DNA from: Leifsonia tongyongensis
GTDB taxonomy: Bacteria; Actinomycetota; Actinomycetes; Actinomycetales; Microbacteriaceae
DNA length: 64,000 nucleotides
Assembly (NCBI RefSeq): GCF_010686705.1
Contig: NZ_JAAGWY010000001.1
Coordinates: 186,001 to 250,000 of the forward strand
Direction: 5' to 3'
A program made the position numbers and the translations under genes. Position 1 is the first letter of the stretch; every line of letters begins with the position of its first letter. Below, in pieces: positions 11,248 through 20,556 of the stretch. The notes beneath the pieces are model-generated. The model was not told the origin of the DNA, searched no databases, and saw nothing but the letters and a program-made list of their open reading frames with translations.

Positions 11248-12438
11248 ATGGAGAGGTCCGAACTCGTCGAACTGCTGTCGCCCGAAGGGCTCCGGCTGCT
11301 CGATTCGCTCCCTCCCTACCACTCGACCGGCGACGTCGTGCGGATGGTCAGCGACCTGCGCAAAGCAGGTCATCCACCCACCCTTGTCGCGGCCGTGCTC
11401 ACACAGGCCCGGCTCCGCTCGAAGGCGGCGGCGAAGTTCGGCCGGTTCGCCGACCGGATGCTCTTCACCGAAGCCGGGCTGGAACAGGCCACTCGGCTCT
11501 CGGTCGCAGCCCTGCACGCGGGGCGGTTTGCCGCAGCCGGGCTCTCGCGGGTCGTCGACCTCGGCTGCGGCATCGGCGGGGACGCCATGGCGATGGCGGC
11601 CATCGACCTCCAGGTGACGGCTGTCGACGCCGATGAGATCACTGCCGCGATCGCAAGCTACAACCTGGCGCCGTTCTCCAACGCATCCGTTCTGAATCAG
11701 GACGCAGAGAAGACCGACCTCCGCGGCGCGGACGGAATCTATCTCGATCCGGCGCGGCGCACCGCCGGCCACGGCCAGACCACGCGGTTCACCGATCCCG
11801 ACGACTATTCGCCGTCGCTGAACTTCGCATTCGAGCTCGCAACGGGACGCTCGGTCGGCGTGAAGCTCGGCCCCGGCTTCGACCGCGACCTCATCCCGTC
11901 GACGGCCGAGGCCCAGTGGATCTCGGTCGACGGCCACCTCGTCGAGATGGGGCTCTGGTTCGGCGCACTGGCCCGGCCGCACATCCGCCGCTCGGCTCTC
12001 GTGATCGACGCGGGCGGGTCGTACGAACTCACCGCGGCCGAGGACAGTGAGGATGTCGAAGCCGGTGAGCTCGGCGACTTCATCTACGAGCCCGACGGCG
12101 CCGTCATCCGCGCTCGCCTGATCGGCGACCTCGCGCGGTCGCTCGGCGCGCGCATGCTCAGCGACGGGATCGCGTACCTGACGTCCAGCACGCTCGTCGC
12201 CACGCCGTTCGCCTCGGCTTTCCGCGTCCTCGAGACGCTCCCCTTCGCCGAACGCGATCTCAGGCGCGCCCTGCGCGAGCGGGAGATCGGAACTCTCGAG
12301 ATCAAGAAACGCGGCGTGGATGTCGACCCCGCCGCCCTGCGCAAGCGTCTGTCGTTGAGCGGCCGGGAGAGCGCAACCCTCGTGCTCACCCGCATCGCAG
12401 GACGTCACGCCGCGCTGCTTGTCGACCGCGTCGGCTGA
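11248..12438 (+). CDS. Class I SAM-dependent methyltransferase (THUMP-like domain family)
   Basis: A 396-residue protein with a class I methyltransferase core: motif I VVDLGCGIGGDAMAMAA and the acidic motif VTAVDADE, followed by YLDPARR and a C-terminal THUMP-like domain (LEIKKRGVDVDPAALRKRL) that ends in LVLTRIAGRHAALLV. Such proteins are annotated as putative RNA methyltransferases; the target is not known. I chose ATG 11248 because TACGCT (11235-11240) lies 7 nt upstream, the spacing of a leaderless promoter, and no Shine-Dalgarno sequence exists. It is divergent from groES. Confidence 0.83.
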   Translation: MERSELVELLSPEGLRLLDSLPPYHSTGDVVRMVSDLRKAGHPPTLVAAVLTQARLRSKAAAKFGRFADRMLFTEAGLEQATRLSVAALHAGRFAAAGLSRVVDLGCGIGGDAMAMAAIDLQVTAVDADEITAAIASYNLAPFSNASVLNQDAEKTDLRGADGIYLDPARRTAGHGQTTRFTDPDDYSPSLNFAFELATGRSVGVKLGPGFDRDLIPSTAEAQWISVDGHLVEMGLWFGALARPHIRRSALVIDAGGSYELTAAEDSEDVEAGELGDFIYEPDGAVIRARLIGDLARSLGARMLSDGIAYLTSSTLVATPFASAFRVLETLPFAERDLRRALREREIGTLEIKKRGVDVDPAALRKRLSLSGRESATLVLTRIAGRHAALLVDRVG

Positions 12439-12469
12439 ACCTGTCTGACAGCTGCCGGGGCGTGGCGAA

Positions 12470-12497
12470 GGGCCGGACGCATCGCGCGGTCCGGCCC
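12470..12497. terminator. Bidirectional hairpin between convergent genes
   Basis: GGGCCGGAC and GTCCGGCCC form 9-bp perfect arms around a 10-nt loop, between the stops of the methyltransferase (plus) and the DUF4190-like gene (minus). It probably serves both. Confidence 0.75.
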
Positions 12498-12508
12498 CTC
12501 GATTGCCG

Positions 12509-13075
12509 CTAGTAGTTGAAGTTGGAGTTGTTCATGACGCCGATCCACACGACGGCGAGGATGATCCCGCCGATGATCGAGATGGCGATGCCGACGAACC
12601 CGGTGATCAGGCCGGTGAGCCAGAACCCCCTGGCGGCCGGCTCTTTGTTGCGACCCAGGAAGCCGAGCACGATCGCCGCGATCGAGAAGACGAAGCCCCA
12701 ACCGAAGCTGACGATCCCCAGGATGCCGGTGATCATGGAGATGATGCTCAGGACGGGCGACTTGGCCGCGGGAGCCGGCGCACCATACGGCTGGGCGTAC
12801 GGTGCCGCAGGCTGGCCGTAACCGGGAGCCGCCTGGCCGTAACCGGCGGCGGGCTGGCCGTAAGCGGGCGGCGGAGGCGGCGGGACGGCGCCAGGCTGGG
12901 CAGGCTGATACGCAGGTGGTGCCGGCTGGTAGGCGGGCGGGGCCGGCTCGGCTGCCGGAGCCGGAGGAGTCGACGGTGTTGGTGTCACGGGCGGGTTGCC
13001 TTCCGGCGCGGCCGGGGGCACGGCGGGCGGAACGTTCGGTTCCGCCGGTTCGCCTGGGGTGTTCGGATCGGTCAT
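12509..13075 (-). CDS. DUF4190-like membrane protein with proline-rich N-terminus
   Basis: A 188-residue protein in two parts. Residues 1-~105 are a disordered Pro/Ala/Tyr-rich tract with YQPAPPAYQPA and YGQPAAGYGQ type repeats. Residues ~110-188 hold two transmembrane helices (SIISMITGILGIVSFGWGF and LITGFVGIAISIIGGIILA) and match the DUF4190 family, often annotated as a small actinobacterial membrane protein of unknown role. ATG 13075 follows AAAGGAG. It is a single-gene unit with a terminator downstream. Confidence 0.78.
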   Translation of the reverse strand: MTDPNTPGEPAEPNVPPAVPPAAPEGNPPVTPTPSTPPAPAAEPAPPAYQPAPPAYQPAQPGAVPPPPPPAYGQPAAGYGQAAPGYGQPAAPYAQPYGAPAPAAKSPVLSIISMITGILGIVSFGWGFVFSIAAIVLGFLGRNKEPAARGFWLTGLITGFVGIAISIIGGIILAVVWIGVMNNSNFNY

Positions 13076-13102
13076 GAGCCGATCTCCTTTCGATTGGGGC
13101 GG

Positions 13103-13118
13103 CGCGCCGGCCGGCGCG
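13103..13118. repeat. GC palindrome upstream of the DUF4190-like gene
   Basis: CGCGCCGGCCGGCGCG is a 16-bp perfect palindrome in the 133-bp gap between tsaD and the DUF4190-like gene, 28 bp from the latter's start. It could be a hairpin in the leader or downstream of tsaD, or an operator. Nothing more is visible. Confidence 0.35.
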
Positions 13119-13208
13119 ATCCACTCATGGGCCTGGCTCCTCGATAGCTGAACAAACGCTGTATGCAGCCATGGTGACAGCCCGCGGACGAAGGTGTCAA
13201 CGCATGTC

Positions 13209-14279
13209 TCAGCGTGCGACCTGGATCTCCGTCACGGGGAGCGTGGAGTCCGCACCGAACGACAGGGTGGAAGGCTCATGGCCCGCCATGATGAGCTGGG
13301 CGCCGAGCGCTGCGATCATGGCGCCGTTGTCCGTGCAGAGCGACAGCGCCGGGATGCGCAGCGCGACGCCTGCACGCGCCGATCGCTCGGTGGCGACCTC
13401 CCTGACCCGGGCGTTCGCGACTACGCCGCCGCCCAGCAGGAGGCGCGGAACCCCGAAATCTTCGCAGGCGGCGAGCGCCTTGGTGATCAGGACGTCGACG
13501 ACCGCCTCGCGGAAGCTCGCGGCGACATCGGAGACCGGGACCTCTTCGCCCGCATCCTGCCGCTGCTCGACCCACCGGGCGACGGCCGTCTTCAGCCCGG
13601 AGAAGGAGAAGTCGTACCGATGCTTCTCCATATCCTTGGGCTGGGTGAGCCCACGGGGGAAGCGGATCGCCTTCGGATCACCGAACGCTGCGACCCGGTC
13701 GATCTGCGGACCGCCCGGGTACGGAAGGCCGAGCACGCGCGCGACCTTGTCGAACGCCTCGCCTGCCGCGTCGTCGATCGTCTCACCGAGAAGCTGGACA
13801 TCGGAGACCAGGTCGCGGACGAGCAGGAGCGACGTGTGGCCGCCGGAGACCAGCAGCGCGATCGTCGGAAGCTCGACCGCGTGCCCGGGGCCACCCGAGG
13901 CATCCAGCAGGTCGGCGCCGACATGCCCGACAAGGTGGTTGACGGCGTAGATCGGTTTGCCGAGAGACACGGCGAGCGCCTTCGCAGCGCCGACGCCGAC
14001 CATGAGCGCACCCGCAAGACCCGGGCCGCTGGTCACGGCGATCGCATCCAGTTCATCGAGCGCGATGTCGGCGTCGGCCACCGCCGCCCGCAGGGCCGGG
14101 GTCAGCGCCTCGAGGTGCGCGCGGGCCGCGACCTCGGGGACGACTCCCCCGTACCGGGCGTGCTCGTCCATCGACGACGCGATCGTGTTGGAGAGAAGGC
14201 GCGTGCCCCGCACGATGCCGATCCCGGTCTCGTCGCACGACGTCTCGATGCCCAGGACGAGCGGCTCTGCGCGGTTCAC
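13209..14279 (-). CDS. tsaD: tRNA N6-adenosine threonylcarbamoyltransferase TsaD
   Basis: Transfers the threonylcarbamoyl group to A37 of ANN-decoding tRNAs, together with TsaB and TsaE, which are both encoded just upstream. The ASKHA/Kae1 fold is evident: [15 protein letters not shown] at the N-terminus, metal-binding histidines in [12 protein letters not shown], the [10 protein letters not shown] motif, and [11 protein letters not shown] near the end. The GTG start at 14279 overlaps the rimI stop as GTGA. The protein is 356 residues, a normal length. Confidence 0.96.
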   Translation of the reverse strand: MNRAEPLVLGIETSCDETGIGIVRGTRLLSNTIASSMDEHARYGGVVPEVAARAHLEALTPALRAAVADADIALDELDAIAVTSGPGLAGALMVGVGAAKALAVSLGKPIYAVNHLVGHVGADLLDASGGPGHAVELPTIALLVSGGHTSLLLVRDLVSDVQLLGETIDDAAGEAFDKVARVLGLPYPGGPQIDRVAAFGDPKAIRFPRGLTQPKDMEKHRYDFSFSGLKTAVARWVEQRQDAGEEVPVSDVAASFREAVVDVLITKALAACEDFGVPRLLLGGGVVANARVREVATERSARAGVALRIPALSLCTDNGAMIAALGAQLIMAGHEPSTLSFGADSTLPVTEIQVAR

Positions 14280-14833
14280 CGCGATTCTCCTTCGACGACT
14301 GCCGGATCGCCTGCCCACTCGGTGCGGGCGGGCGCGACATCGACGCGCATGACGATGGCATCCACGTCGTCCGGCTGGTAGTAGTGCGGCCTGACGCCGA
14401 TCTCCTCGAATCCGAGCATCCGGTACAGCGCCTGCGCACCGGGGTTGTCGGCTCGCACCTCGAGGAACACCGCCGTGATGCCACGACGACGTGCCTCACC
14501 GAGCAGCGTCAGCATGAGCGCCCGCCCCAGCCCTTGACGCCGGGCGCCGGGCGCCACGGCGATGGTCTGGATGTCGCCGTCTGTCGAGCCGGCCGGCGCG
14601 AGCAACCCGGCATAGCCTTCGATCGCGTCGGGGCTGGCTGCGCTGTCAGGGCCGGCTTCAGTGTCAGGGCCGGCCACACGGAATGCCACGAGATAGTAGG
14701 TGTGGTCGCCGGTGATCTCGGCGCGCATGGAACGCTCCGACCAGGCGTCGTTCACGAAGGTCGCGTGCTCGAGAGCCATGATCGCCGGGACGTCCGCCTC
14801 CGAGGCCCTGCGGAACTGCCATGACTCGGTCAC
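14276..14833 (-). CDS. rimI: RimI-like ribosomal protein S18 alanine N-acetyltransferase
   Basis: A 185-residue GNAT-fold acetyltransferase. The acetyl-CoA binding motif is [19 protein letters not shown] and the C-terminal part reads [27 protein letters not shown], both typical of RimI. Position between tsaB and tsaD is the standard bacterial arrangement. Its ATG overlaps the tsaB stop and its TGA overlaps the tsaD start, so the four genes are translationally coupled. An insertion around residues 55-70 (acid/Ser rich) slightly lengthens it relative to the family. Confidence 0.9.
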   Translation of the reverse strand: MTESWQFRRASEADVPAIMALEHATFVNDAWSERSMRAEITGDHTYYLVAFRVAGPDTEAGPDSAASPDAIEGYAGLLAPAGSTDGDIQTIAVAPGARRQGLGRALMLTLLGEARRRGITAVFLEVRADNPGAQALYRMLGFEEIGVRPHYYQPDDVDAIVMRVDVAPARTEWAGDPAVVEGESR

Positions 14834-15450
14834 GCGCTCACCCGCTTCGGGCCGTTCGAGAGCGTCACATCCGGCGAGCGCAGGTACAACGGCTCATCGA
14901 CGGCGAACGGACGCTTGTGAAGGTAGAGGAGTTCGGCGAGCATCCCGAGTGCGCCCGCCGACACGGTGGCGGCGTCGAAGCGGGCGAGCGATGCGTGCGG
15001 AAGCTGATCCGGCTTGGCGAGCCCCGGCCCGTCCTCCCGGATCGGCAGGCCCAGTTCGTCGACGCCGACATACGCCGACCAATAGAGTTCGCGGCGGCGG
15101 GCGTCGGTGATGACCAGCAATCCGCCCTCATGTCCTGCCCGATACCGTTCGAACGCGATCGCGTCGTGGCTGACGATGGGCACGACGGGCCTGCCCACCC
15201 CGAAGGCGAAGGCGCGAGCCGCTGCGATGCCGACGCGCAGACCCGTGAACGGCCCCGGCCCCATTCCGGCCGCCACTCCCGACAGGGCGTCGACGGGAAC
15301 GCCCGCATCGGCCAGCACGGCGGCGATCTGGTCGCCCACCACCTCCGCGTGGCGCATCGTGTCGCGTTCGCTGCGCTCGGCGAGGATGCCCCCATCGCGG
15401 TCGACGACGGCGACGCTCGTGCCCGCGGAGGTGTCAATCGCAAGGAGCAT
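14830..15450 (-). CDS. tsaB: tRNA threonylcarbamoyladenosine biosynthesis protein TsaB
   Basis: The partner and regulator of TsaD in t6A synthesis, an inactive ASKHA paralogue. The N-terminus MLLAIDTSAGTSVAVVDRDG and the segment GVAAGMGPGPFTGLRVGIAAARAFAFG are hallmarks. 206 residues. The stop overlaps the rimI start by 4 bp (ATGA). It lies 9 nt after tsaE. Confidence 0.95.
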   Translation of the reverse strand: MLLAIDTSAGTSVAVVDRDGGILAERSERDTMRHAEVVGDQIAAVLADAGVPVDALSGVAAGMGPGPFTGLRVGIAAARAFAFGVGRPVVPIVSHDAIAFERYRAGHEGGLLVITDARRRELYWSAYVGVDELGLPIREDGPGLAKPDQLPHASLARFDAATVSAGALGMLAELLYLHKRPFAVDEPLYLRSPDVTLSNGPKRVSA

Positions 15451-15459
15451 GAGTCCAGC

Positions 15460-15993
15460 CTAGGCTGATCCGGCGGCGCCCCATCGCGGGCCGTAACCGC
15501 GAACAGTCACAACGCGCGGTTCATCGCTCTCGAGTTCGGTGGTGTCCGCCGAGCCGGCGCCCGCGGGCCCTGCGGAATCGCGTGCCGCAGCCCCCGTCGG
15601 GCGCTCGATGTCCACCTCGAGCCAGGACTCGGCGACGCCGTCGAGCATCCCGCTCCCCCACTCGACCACGACGACCGACCGGGCGAAATCGATGTCGAGA
15701 TCGTCGAGTTCCAGCGCGCTGGACAGGCGGTACGCATCCACGTGCACGAGCGGGGAACCGCCGACGAGGCTCGGATGCGTGCGTGCGAGCACGAAAGTCG
15801 GACTCGTGACCGGTCCCCTGACATCCAGGCCCTCACCGAGCCCGCGCGTGAGAGTGGTCTTGCCCGCGCCGAGCGGCCCGCTCAGCACGACCAGGTCGCC
15901 CGGGCCGACGATGCGCGCGAGCTCCACGCCCAGGGCGTGCATCTCCGCCGCGGTCTCGACCACCGTCTCGGAAGGAACTCTGAGCCCGCTCAC
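15460..15993 (-). CDS. tsaE: tRNA threonylcarbamoyladenosine biosynthesis ATPase TsaE
   Basis: The P-loop ATPase that drives turnover in the TsaB-TsaD-TsaE complex. The Walker A motif is LSGPLGAGKTTLTRGLGEGL, followed by PTFVLARTHPSL, the HVDAYRL motif and VVVVEWGSGML. 177 residues, slightly long because of a Ser/Gly/Ala-rich insertion near residues 138-160. Its ATG overlaps the alr stop by 4 bp. Confidence 0.95.
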   Translation of the reverse strand: MSGLRVPSETVVETAAEMHALGVELARIVGPGDLVVLSGPLGAGKTTLTRGLGEGLDVRGPVTSPTFVLARTHPSLVGGSPLVHVDAYRLSSALELDDLDIDFARSVVVVEWGSGMLDGVAESWLEVDIERPTGAAARDSAGPAGAGSADTTELESDEPRVVTVRGYGPRWGAAGSA

Positions 15994-17144
15994 GTCCCCT
16001 CTTTCACCTCACCGACGAACGTGCGCTGCACGCGGGGACCGATACGGGTCACAATCTCGTAGTTGATGGTGCCCGCGGCCTCCGCCCAGTCGTCAGCGCT
16101 GGGGAAACCGATGGCCGGATCACCGAACAGGACGACCTCGTCGCCGACACTGACCGGCTCGTCGTCGACATCGACGACGAACTGGTCCATCGCGACCCGT
16201 CCGCTGACCGGGAAGACACGGCCCGCGATGCTCACTGTCGCTCGGTTCGACGCATGGCGGGGAATGCCTTCGGCATAGCCGAGCGGCACCAGGGCGAGAG
16301 TGGTCTCGCGGGGGGTCCGGTAGGTGTAGTCGTACGAGACGCCCTTGCCCGGGGGCACCCGGCGAACGGCAGCGACGCGACCGCGCAGGGTCATGACCGG
16401 CGAGATCCCGAGGTCCGCGCTGGTCCTGTCGGTGAAGGGCGACAGGCCGTAGATCCCGATCCCGAGCCGCACCAGGTTGAAGCGTGAATCCGGGATGCGG
16501 AGCGCTGCCGCGGACGCTGCGATGTGCCGCAACTCCGGGTGCAGTCCTGCGTCGGCGGCCAGTTCGAGTCCGCGACGATAGAGCGCGATCGCCGCGGCGT
16601 CGTCGTCGGCTGACGCGTTCGAGAGGTGACTGAAGACACCGCGCACGACGATGTCGCCCTCGTGCTCCAGCTCGCGTGCCCGGGCGAACGTCTCCGCCCA
16701 CTCATGCTCCGGGATGCCGTTGCGACTGAGCCCGGTCTCGAGCTTCAGCTGCACCAGCGCCTGGCCGTGGAGCCGGCCCTGGGCGACGAGCTGGCGACGA
16801 GCCGCGGCGACCGCCTCGAGCTGAGCGATCGAGGAGAGGCCCAGGTCGATGCCCGCCTCGATCGCGGGTGCGAAGTCGGTGTCCGGATCGTGCAGCCACG
16901 CCAGGATGGGAGCGGCGATGCCGGCATCCCTGAGCTCCATGGCCTCGGTCAGGTCGGCGACTCCGAGCCAGTCGGCGCCGCCTGCCAGGGCCGCGCGGGC
17001 GCACTCGGCGGCCCCGTGCCCGTAAGCGTTCGCCTTCACCACCGCCATGACATGTTCGGTCCCGATCACCTGGCGAAGGTGGGCGACATTGCGCGCGAGC
17101 GCTCCGAGGTCGATCACGGCCTCGCGGAAGACGGCCTCACTCAT
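15990..17144 (-). CDS. alr: Alanine racemase
   Basis: PLP enzyme that makes D-alanine for peptidoglycan. The PLP lysine lies in VMAVVKANAYGHGAAECAR, the catalytic tyrosine of the second subunit in GVSYDYTYRTPRETTLALV, followed by GYAEGIPR and the C-terminal beta domain motif AGRVAMDQFVVDV-like (here SGRVAMDQFVVDVDD). 384 residues. It overlaps acpS by 4 bp and tsaE by 4 bp within the glmS-to-tsaD run. Confidence 0.96.
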   Translation of the reverse strand: MSEAVFREAVIDLGALARNVAHLRQVIGTEHVMAVVKANAYGHGAAECARAALAGGADWLGVADLTEAMELRDAGIAAPILAWLHDPDTDFAPAIEAGIDLGLSSIAQLEAVAAARRQLVAQGRLHGQALVQLKLETGLSRNGIPEHEWAETFARARELEHEGDIVVRGVFSHLSNASADDDAAAIALYRRGLELAADAGLHPELRHIAASAAALRIPDSRFNLVRLGIGIYGLSPFTDRTSADLGISPVMTLRGRVAAVRRVPPGKGVSYDYTYRTPRETTLALVPLGYAEGIPRHASNRATVSIAGRVFPVSGRVAMDQFVVDVDDEPVSVGDEVVLFGDPAIGFPSADDWAEAAGTINYEIVTRIGPRVQRTFVGEVKEGT

Positions 17145-17497
17145 ACTCGGCCCTCAGCGACCACGAACGCGCAGGCGACGCCGGCGTCATGCGTCATGGA
17201 GAGGTGGAACGACCCGATGCCGCGCCGCTCGGCGATGGCGGCGGCCGTCCCGTTCAGCACGAATTCGGGGTTCCCTTCGGCGTCCGAGACGATCTCCATG
17301 TCATGCCAGCGAACGCCCTCCGTGTCGCCGAGCGCCTTCATGAGCGCCTCCTTCGCGGCGAATCGTGCCGCAAGCGAATGCACAGGCAGGTCGCGCTCGT
17401 TCGCCGTGAACAGGCGCTCCACGAGCCGGGCTGTCCGGCCGACCGCCCGGGTGAACCGGGCCAGGTCGACGACGTCGACTCCGATTCCGACGATCAC
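17141..17497 (-). CDS. acpS: Holo-[acyl-carrier-protein] synthase
   Basis: Transfers 4'-phosphopantetheine from CoA to acyl carrier protein. The 118-residue sequence has IVGIGVDVVDLARF with the metal-binding Asp, and LAARFAAKEALMKALGD with the catalytic Glu/Lys, then GSFHLSMTHDAGVACAFVV. It starts 11 nt after the glmS stop. Its position after coaA/glmS is logical since it uses CoA. Confidence 0.96.
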   Translation of the reverse strand: MIVGIGVDVVDLARFTRAVGRTARLVERLFTANERDLPVHSLAARFAAKEALMKALGDTEGVRWHDMEIVSDAEGNPEFVLNGTAAAIAERRGIGSFHLSMTHDAGVACAFVVAEGRV

Positions 17498-17507
17498 GTT
17501 TTGGCAG

Positions 17508-19358
17508 CTATTCGACCGTGACGGACTTGGCCAGGTTGCGCGGCTGGTCGACGTCGAGCCCCTTCGCGCTGGACAGCTCCATCGCGAAGATCTGCAGCGG
17601 GATGACCGCCAGCAGCGGCTCGAACAGCGGCGCCGCGAGCGGAATCGGGATCACCTCGTCTGCGAACGGCAGCACGGCCGCGTCACCCTGTTCGGCGATC
17701 GCGATGACGCGGGCGCCGCGGGCGCGGATCTCCTGGATGTTCGAGACGACCTTCTTGTGCATCTCGTCCGAACCACGCGGGCTCGGCACGACGACGAACA
17801 CCGGCTGACCCGGCTCGATGAGCGCGATCGGCCCGTGCTTCAGCTCACCGGCCGCGAAGCCCTCCGCGTGGATGTACGCGAGCTCCTTCAGCTTGAGCGC
17901 ACCCTCCATGGCGATCGGGAATCCGACATGGCGACCGAGGAAGAGCACGGCACGCGTGTCGGCCATCCACTTCGCGAGCTGCGCGATGCTGTCGTGGGAC
18001 TCGAGCACTTTGGAGAGCTTCGCCGGGATGGCGGCGAGCTCGTCGAGCTGCCGAGCCTGCTCGGGCACCGAAAGCGTCCCGCGAACGCGGGCGAGGTGCA
18101 GCCCGAAGAGGTAGAGCGCAGTGATCTGGGCGACGAATGCTTTCGTCGAGGCGACCGCGACCTCGGGACCGGCGTGCGTGTAGATCACGGCGTCGGATTC
18201 GCGCGGGATCGTGGCGCCCTGGGTGTTGCAGACGGAGATCACCGTCGCGCCGGCCTCGCGGGCGAACTTGACAGCCATGAGCGTGTCCATCGTCTCGCCG
18301 GACTGGCTGATCGAGATCACGAGTGTCTTCGGCGTGATCACCGGGTCGCGGTAGCGGAACTCGTGGCTCAGCTCGACCTGTACGGGCACGCGGGCCCACT
18401 GCTCGATGGCATAGCTGCCGACCTGGCCGGCGTATGCCGCGGTACCGCACGCGATGATCGTGATGCGGTCGATCCCGGCGAGCACATCGTCGCCGAGGGC
18501 TTCGAGTTCGGGGATGACGACCTGGCCGTCGTGATGACGGGCGCGCATGGTGTTGGCGACCGCATCCGGCTCTTCGCTGATCTCCTTCGCCATGAAGCTC
18601 GACCAGCCGCCCTTCTCCGACGCCGAAGCATCCCAGGCGACCTCGAACGGCTCGACCTCGACCCGTTCGCCGTCGAAATCGGTGACGGTGACCGAGTCGG
18701 GAGTGATTGTCACGATCTGGTCCTGGCCGATCGCGACGGCGTTGCGCGTGTGCTCGACGAAGGCGGCCACATCGGAGCCGAGGAAGTTCTCGCCCTCGCC
18801 GAGACCGATGACGAGTGGTGAGTTGCGGCGGGCGCCGACGACGACGCCGGGCTCATCCTGGTGAAGGGCGAGCAGTGTGAACGCGCCTTCGAGGCGGCTG
18901 ACGACGAGACGGAACGCATCCTGAAGGCTGCCGGTCGCGCGGTATTCGCGGCCGAGCAGAACGGCGGCGACCTCGGTGTCGGTCTCGCTCGTGAAGGCGA
19001 ATCCCTCGGCGAGCAGTTCGTCTTTCAGTGCAGCGAAGTTCTCGATGATCCCGTTGTGGATGACGGCCAGGCGTCCGTCATCTCCAAGATGCGGATGCGC
19101 GTTCCGGTCGGTCGGCCCGCCGTGCGTCGCCCACCGCGTGTGCCCGATGCCGGTCGAGCCATTACCGATCGGGTTGACCTTGAGATCGTCGGTCAGCACC
19201 GACAGCTTGCCGGCCCGCTTGGCCGTATGAAGGTCACCGTTGTCGTCGATGATCGCGACACCCGCGGAGTCGTAGCCCCGATATTCGAGTCGCTTCAATC
19301 CACCGAGGAGGACCTCGAGACTCCTGTCAGTACCGACGTACCCCACGATTCCACACAT
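17508..19358 (-). CDS. glmS: Glutamine-fructose-6-phosphate aminotransferase (isomerising)
   Basis: Makes glucosamine-6-phosphate, the first step towards UDP-GlcNAc. The start is fixed by the need for an N-terminal nucleophile cysteine: MCGIVGYVG at 19358. It has the amidotransferase domain (residues 1-~240) and two SIS domains with ACGTAAYAGQVG and ISQSGETMDTLMAVK. It ends in PRNLAKSVTVE, the conserved C-terminus. 616 residues. TAAAAT at 19366-19371 ends 7 nt before the ATG, so the mRNA is probably leaderless. No glmS ribozyme is present in the 43-bp upstream gap. Confidence 0.97.
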   Translation of the reverse strand: MCGIVGYVGTDRSLEVLLGGLKRLEYRGYDSAGVAIIDDNGDLHTAKRAGKLSVLTDDLKVNPIGNGSTGIGHTRWATHGGPTDRNAHPHLGDDGRLAVIHNGIIENFAALKDELLAEGFAFTSETDTEVAAVLLGREYRATGSLQDAFRLVVSRLEGAFTLLALHQDEPGVVVGARRNSPLVIGLGEGENFLGSDVAAFVEHTRNAVAIGQDQIVTITPDSVTVTDFDGERVEVEPFEVAWDASASEKGGWSSFMAKEISEEPDAVANTMRARHHDGQVVIPELEALGDDVLAGIDRITIIACGTAAYAGQVGSYAIEQWARVPVQVELSHEFRYRDPVITPKTLVISISQSGETMDTLMAVKFAREAGATVISVCNTQGATIPRESDAVIYTHAGPEVAVASTKAFVAQITALYLFGLHLARVRGTLSVPEQARQLDELAAIPAKLSKVLESHDSIAQLAKWMADTRAVLFLGRHVGFPIAMEGALKLKELAYIHAEGFAAGELKHGPIALIEPGQPVFVVVPSPRGSDEMHKKVVSNIQEIRARGARVIAIAEQGDAAVLPFADEVIPIPLAAPLFEPLLAVIPLQIFAMELSSAKGLDVDQPRNLAKSVTVE

Positions 19359-19365
19359 GCACCCG

Positions 19366-19393
19366 ATTTTAGCCTGACCCAAACCTCTAAACT
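19366..19393. promoter_or_regulatory. Overlapping divergent leaderless promoters of glmS and coaA
   Basis: Minus strand: TAAAAT (19366-19371), 7 nt before the glmS ATG. Plus strand: TAAACT (19388-19393), 8 nt before the coaA ATG. Each -35 region must overlap the other promoter in the 43-bp gap, so the two probably compete for polymerase. Confidence 0.6.
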
Positions 19394-19401
19394 GGTCGCC
19401 T

Positions 19402-20355
19402 ATGGCTGAAACAGGCGCAGGCACAGGTAACGGCCAGACATCCCCCTTCGTGGAACTCGACCGCGCCGACTGGGCTGAGCTTGCCGAATCGACCACGCTC
19501 CCCCTGAAGGAGACCGAGATCGTGCAGCTGCGCGGCCTCGGGGATCCGCTCGACATGCGCGAGGTCGAAGAGGTCTACCTGCCCCTCAGCCGTCTTCTCA
19601 ATCTGTATGTCGCCGGCACCAAGCAGTTGCATCGCGTGACCAACGAATTCCTCGGGGAGCGGGCGCAGAGCACGCCCTTCGTGATCGGTGTCGCGGGCTC
19701 GGTCGCCGTGGGCAAGTCGACGATCGCCCGGCTTCTGCGTGAGCTGCTGTCGCGCTGGGACGACACGCCCCGGGTCGAACTGGTGACCACCGACGGCTTC
19801 CTGTTGCCCAACGCCGAACTCGAGCGCCGCGGGCTCATGGAACGCAAAGGCTTTCCGGAGTCGTACGACCGCCGCGCACTCCTCCGGTTCGTGACCGAGG
19901 TGAAAAGCGGCGCCGCCGAAGTCCGCGCTCCGTTCTATTCGCACCTCAGTTACGACATCGTGCCCGGCGCGCAGATCGTGGTACGGCGGCCAGACGTGCT
20001 GATCGTGGAAGGCCTGAACGTGCTCCAGCCCGCGGGCGGAGGCAACCGGCTCGCCGTCAGCGACCTCTTCGACTTCAGCGTCTACGTCGACGCCCGCACC
20101 CGGGACATCGCGAACTGGTACGAGGACCGCTTCCTGAAACTCCAGCGCGGAGCCTTCGCGAACCCCAAGTCGTACTTCCACCGGTACTCGTCGCTCACCG
20201 AAGAGGAGGCGAGGGCGCGAGCGAGCATGATCTGGGCGAGCATCAACGAGCCGAACCTTCTGCAGAACATCCGTCCCACGCGGTCGCGGGCGAAGCTCGT
20301 GCTGCGCAAGGATGCCGACCACACGGTCAGCTCGGTGCTGCTGCGCAAGCTCTGA
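19402..20355 (+). CDS. coaA: Pantothenate kinase, type I
   Basis: Phosphorylates pantothenate, the first step to coenzyme A. The 317-residue protein has the P-loop [20 protein letters not shown] near residue 95, [33 protein letters not shown] and the C-terminal [20 protein letters not shown], all typical of prokaryotic type I PanK. It is divergent from glmS and converges on the small membrane ORF at 20362, with only 6 nt between the stops. Confidence 0.96.
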   Translation: MAETGAGTGNGQTSPFVELDRADWAELAESTTLPLKETEIVQLRGLGDPLDMREVEEVYLPLSRLLNLYVAGTKQLHRVTNEFLGERAQSTPFVIGVAGSVAVGKSTIARLLRELLSRWDDTPRVELVTTDGFLLPNAELERRGLMERKGFPESYDRRALLRFVTEVKSGAAEVRAPFYSHLSYDIVPGAQIVVRRPDVLIVEGLNVLQPAGGGNRLAVSDLFDFSVYVDARTRDIANWYEDRFLKLQRGAFANPKSYFHRYSSLTEEEARARASMIWASINEPNLLQNIRPTRSRAKLVLRKDADHTVSSVLLRKL

Positions 20356-20361
20356 TGAGGC

Positions 20362-20556
20362 TCAGCCCTCATCCGCCTCCGTATCAACCCCTTCGACGGT
20401 TCGCGATCCTGCGAATCGGTCGCGAACTCGCAGGACAACGGGTTTGACGAGTGCCGTCACCGCCCAGAACCCCAAAAGGATCGGCAGCAATATCAACGCA
20501 CCGAGAATTGCACCTGTGAGATCCAACCGCGAATCCTTTCTCATACCAAACGTCAT
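20362..20556 (-). CDS. Small single-helix membrane protein at the end of the RiPP-like cassette
   Basis: A 64-residue ORF, not recognised. It has one strong hydrophobic helix (AILGALILLPILLGFWAVTAL, residues ~17-37) followed by a basic segment and an acidic tail (EGVDTEADEG). No family motif is seen. The ATG at 20556 lies inside the left copy of the 18-bp direct repeat; a second in-frame ATG is at 20544. Neither has a clear ribosome binding site. It follows the metallopeptidase gene by 35 nt on the same strand, so it may be the last gene of the cassette. A membrane immunity role is possible but speculative. Confidence 0.5.
   Translation of the reverse strand: MTFGMRKDSRLDLTGAILGALILLPILLGFWAVTALVKPVVLRVRDRFAGSRTVEGVDTEADEG

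Noticed and set aside
16626-18821. Plus-strand open frame of 731 codons across alr, acpS and glmS
   Set aside because: It is the antisense shadow of three certain genes, has no family motif and is rich in Arg/Asp/Gly as expected for the complement of high-GC codons.
19359-19401. glmS ribozyme upstream of glmS
   Set aside because: The gap is only 43 bp and holds two -10 elements; there is no room for the ribozyme, which is a Firmicutes-type element.
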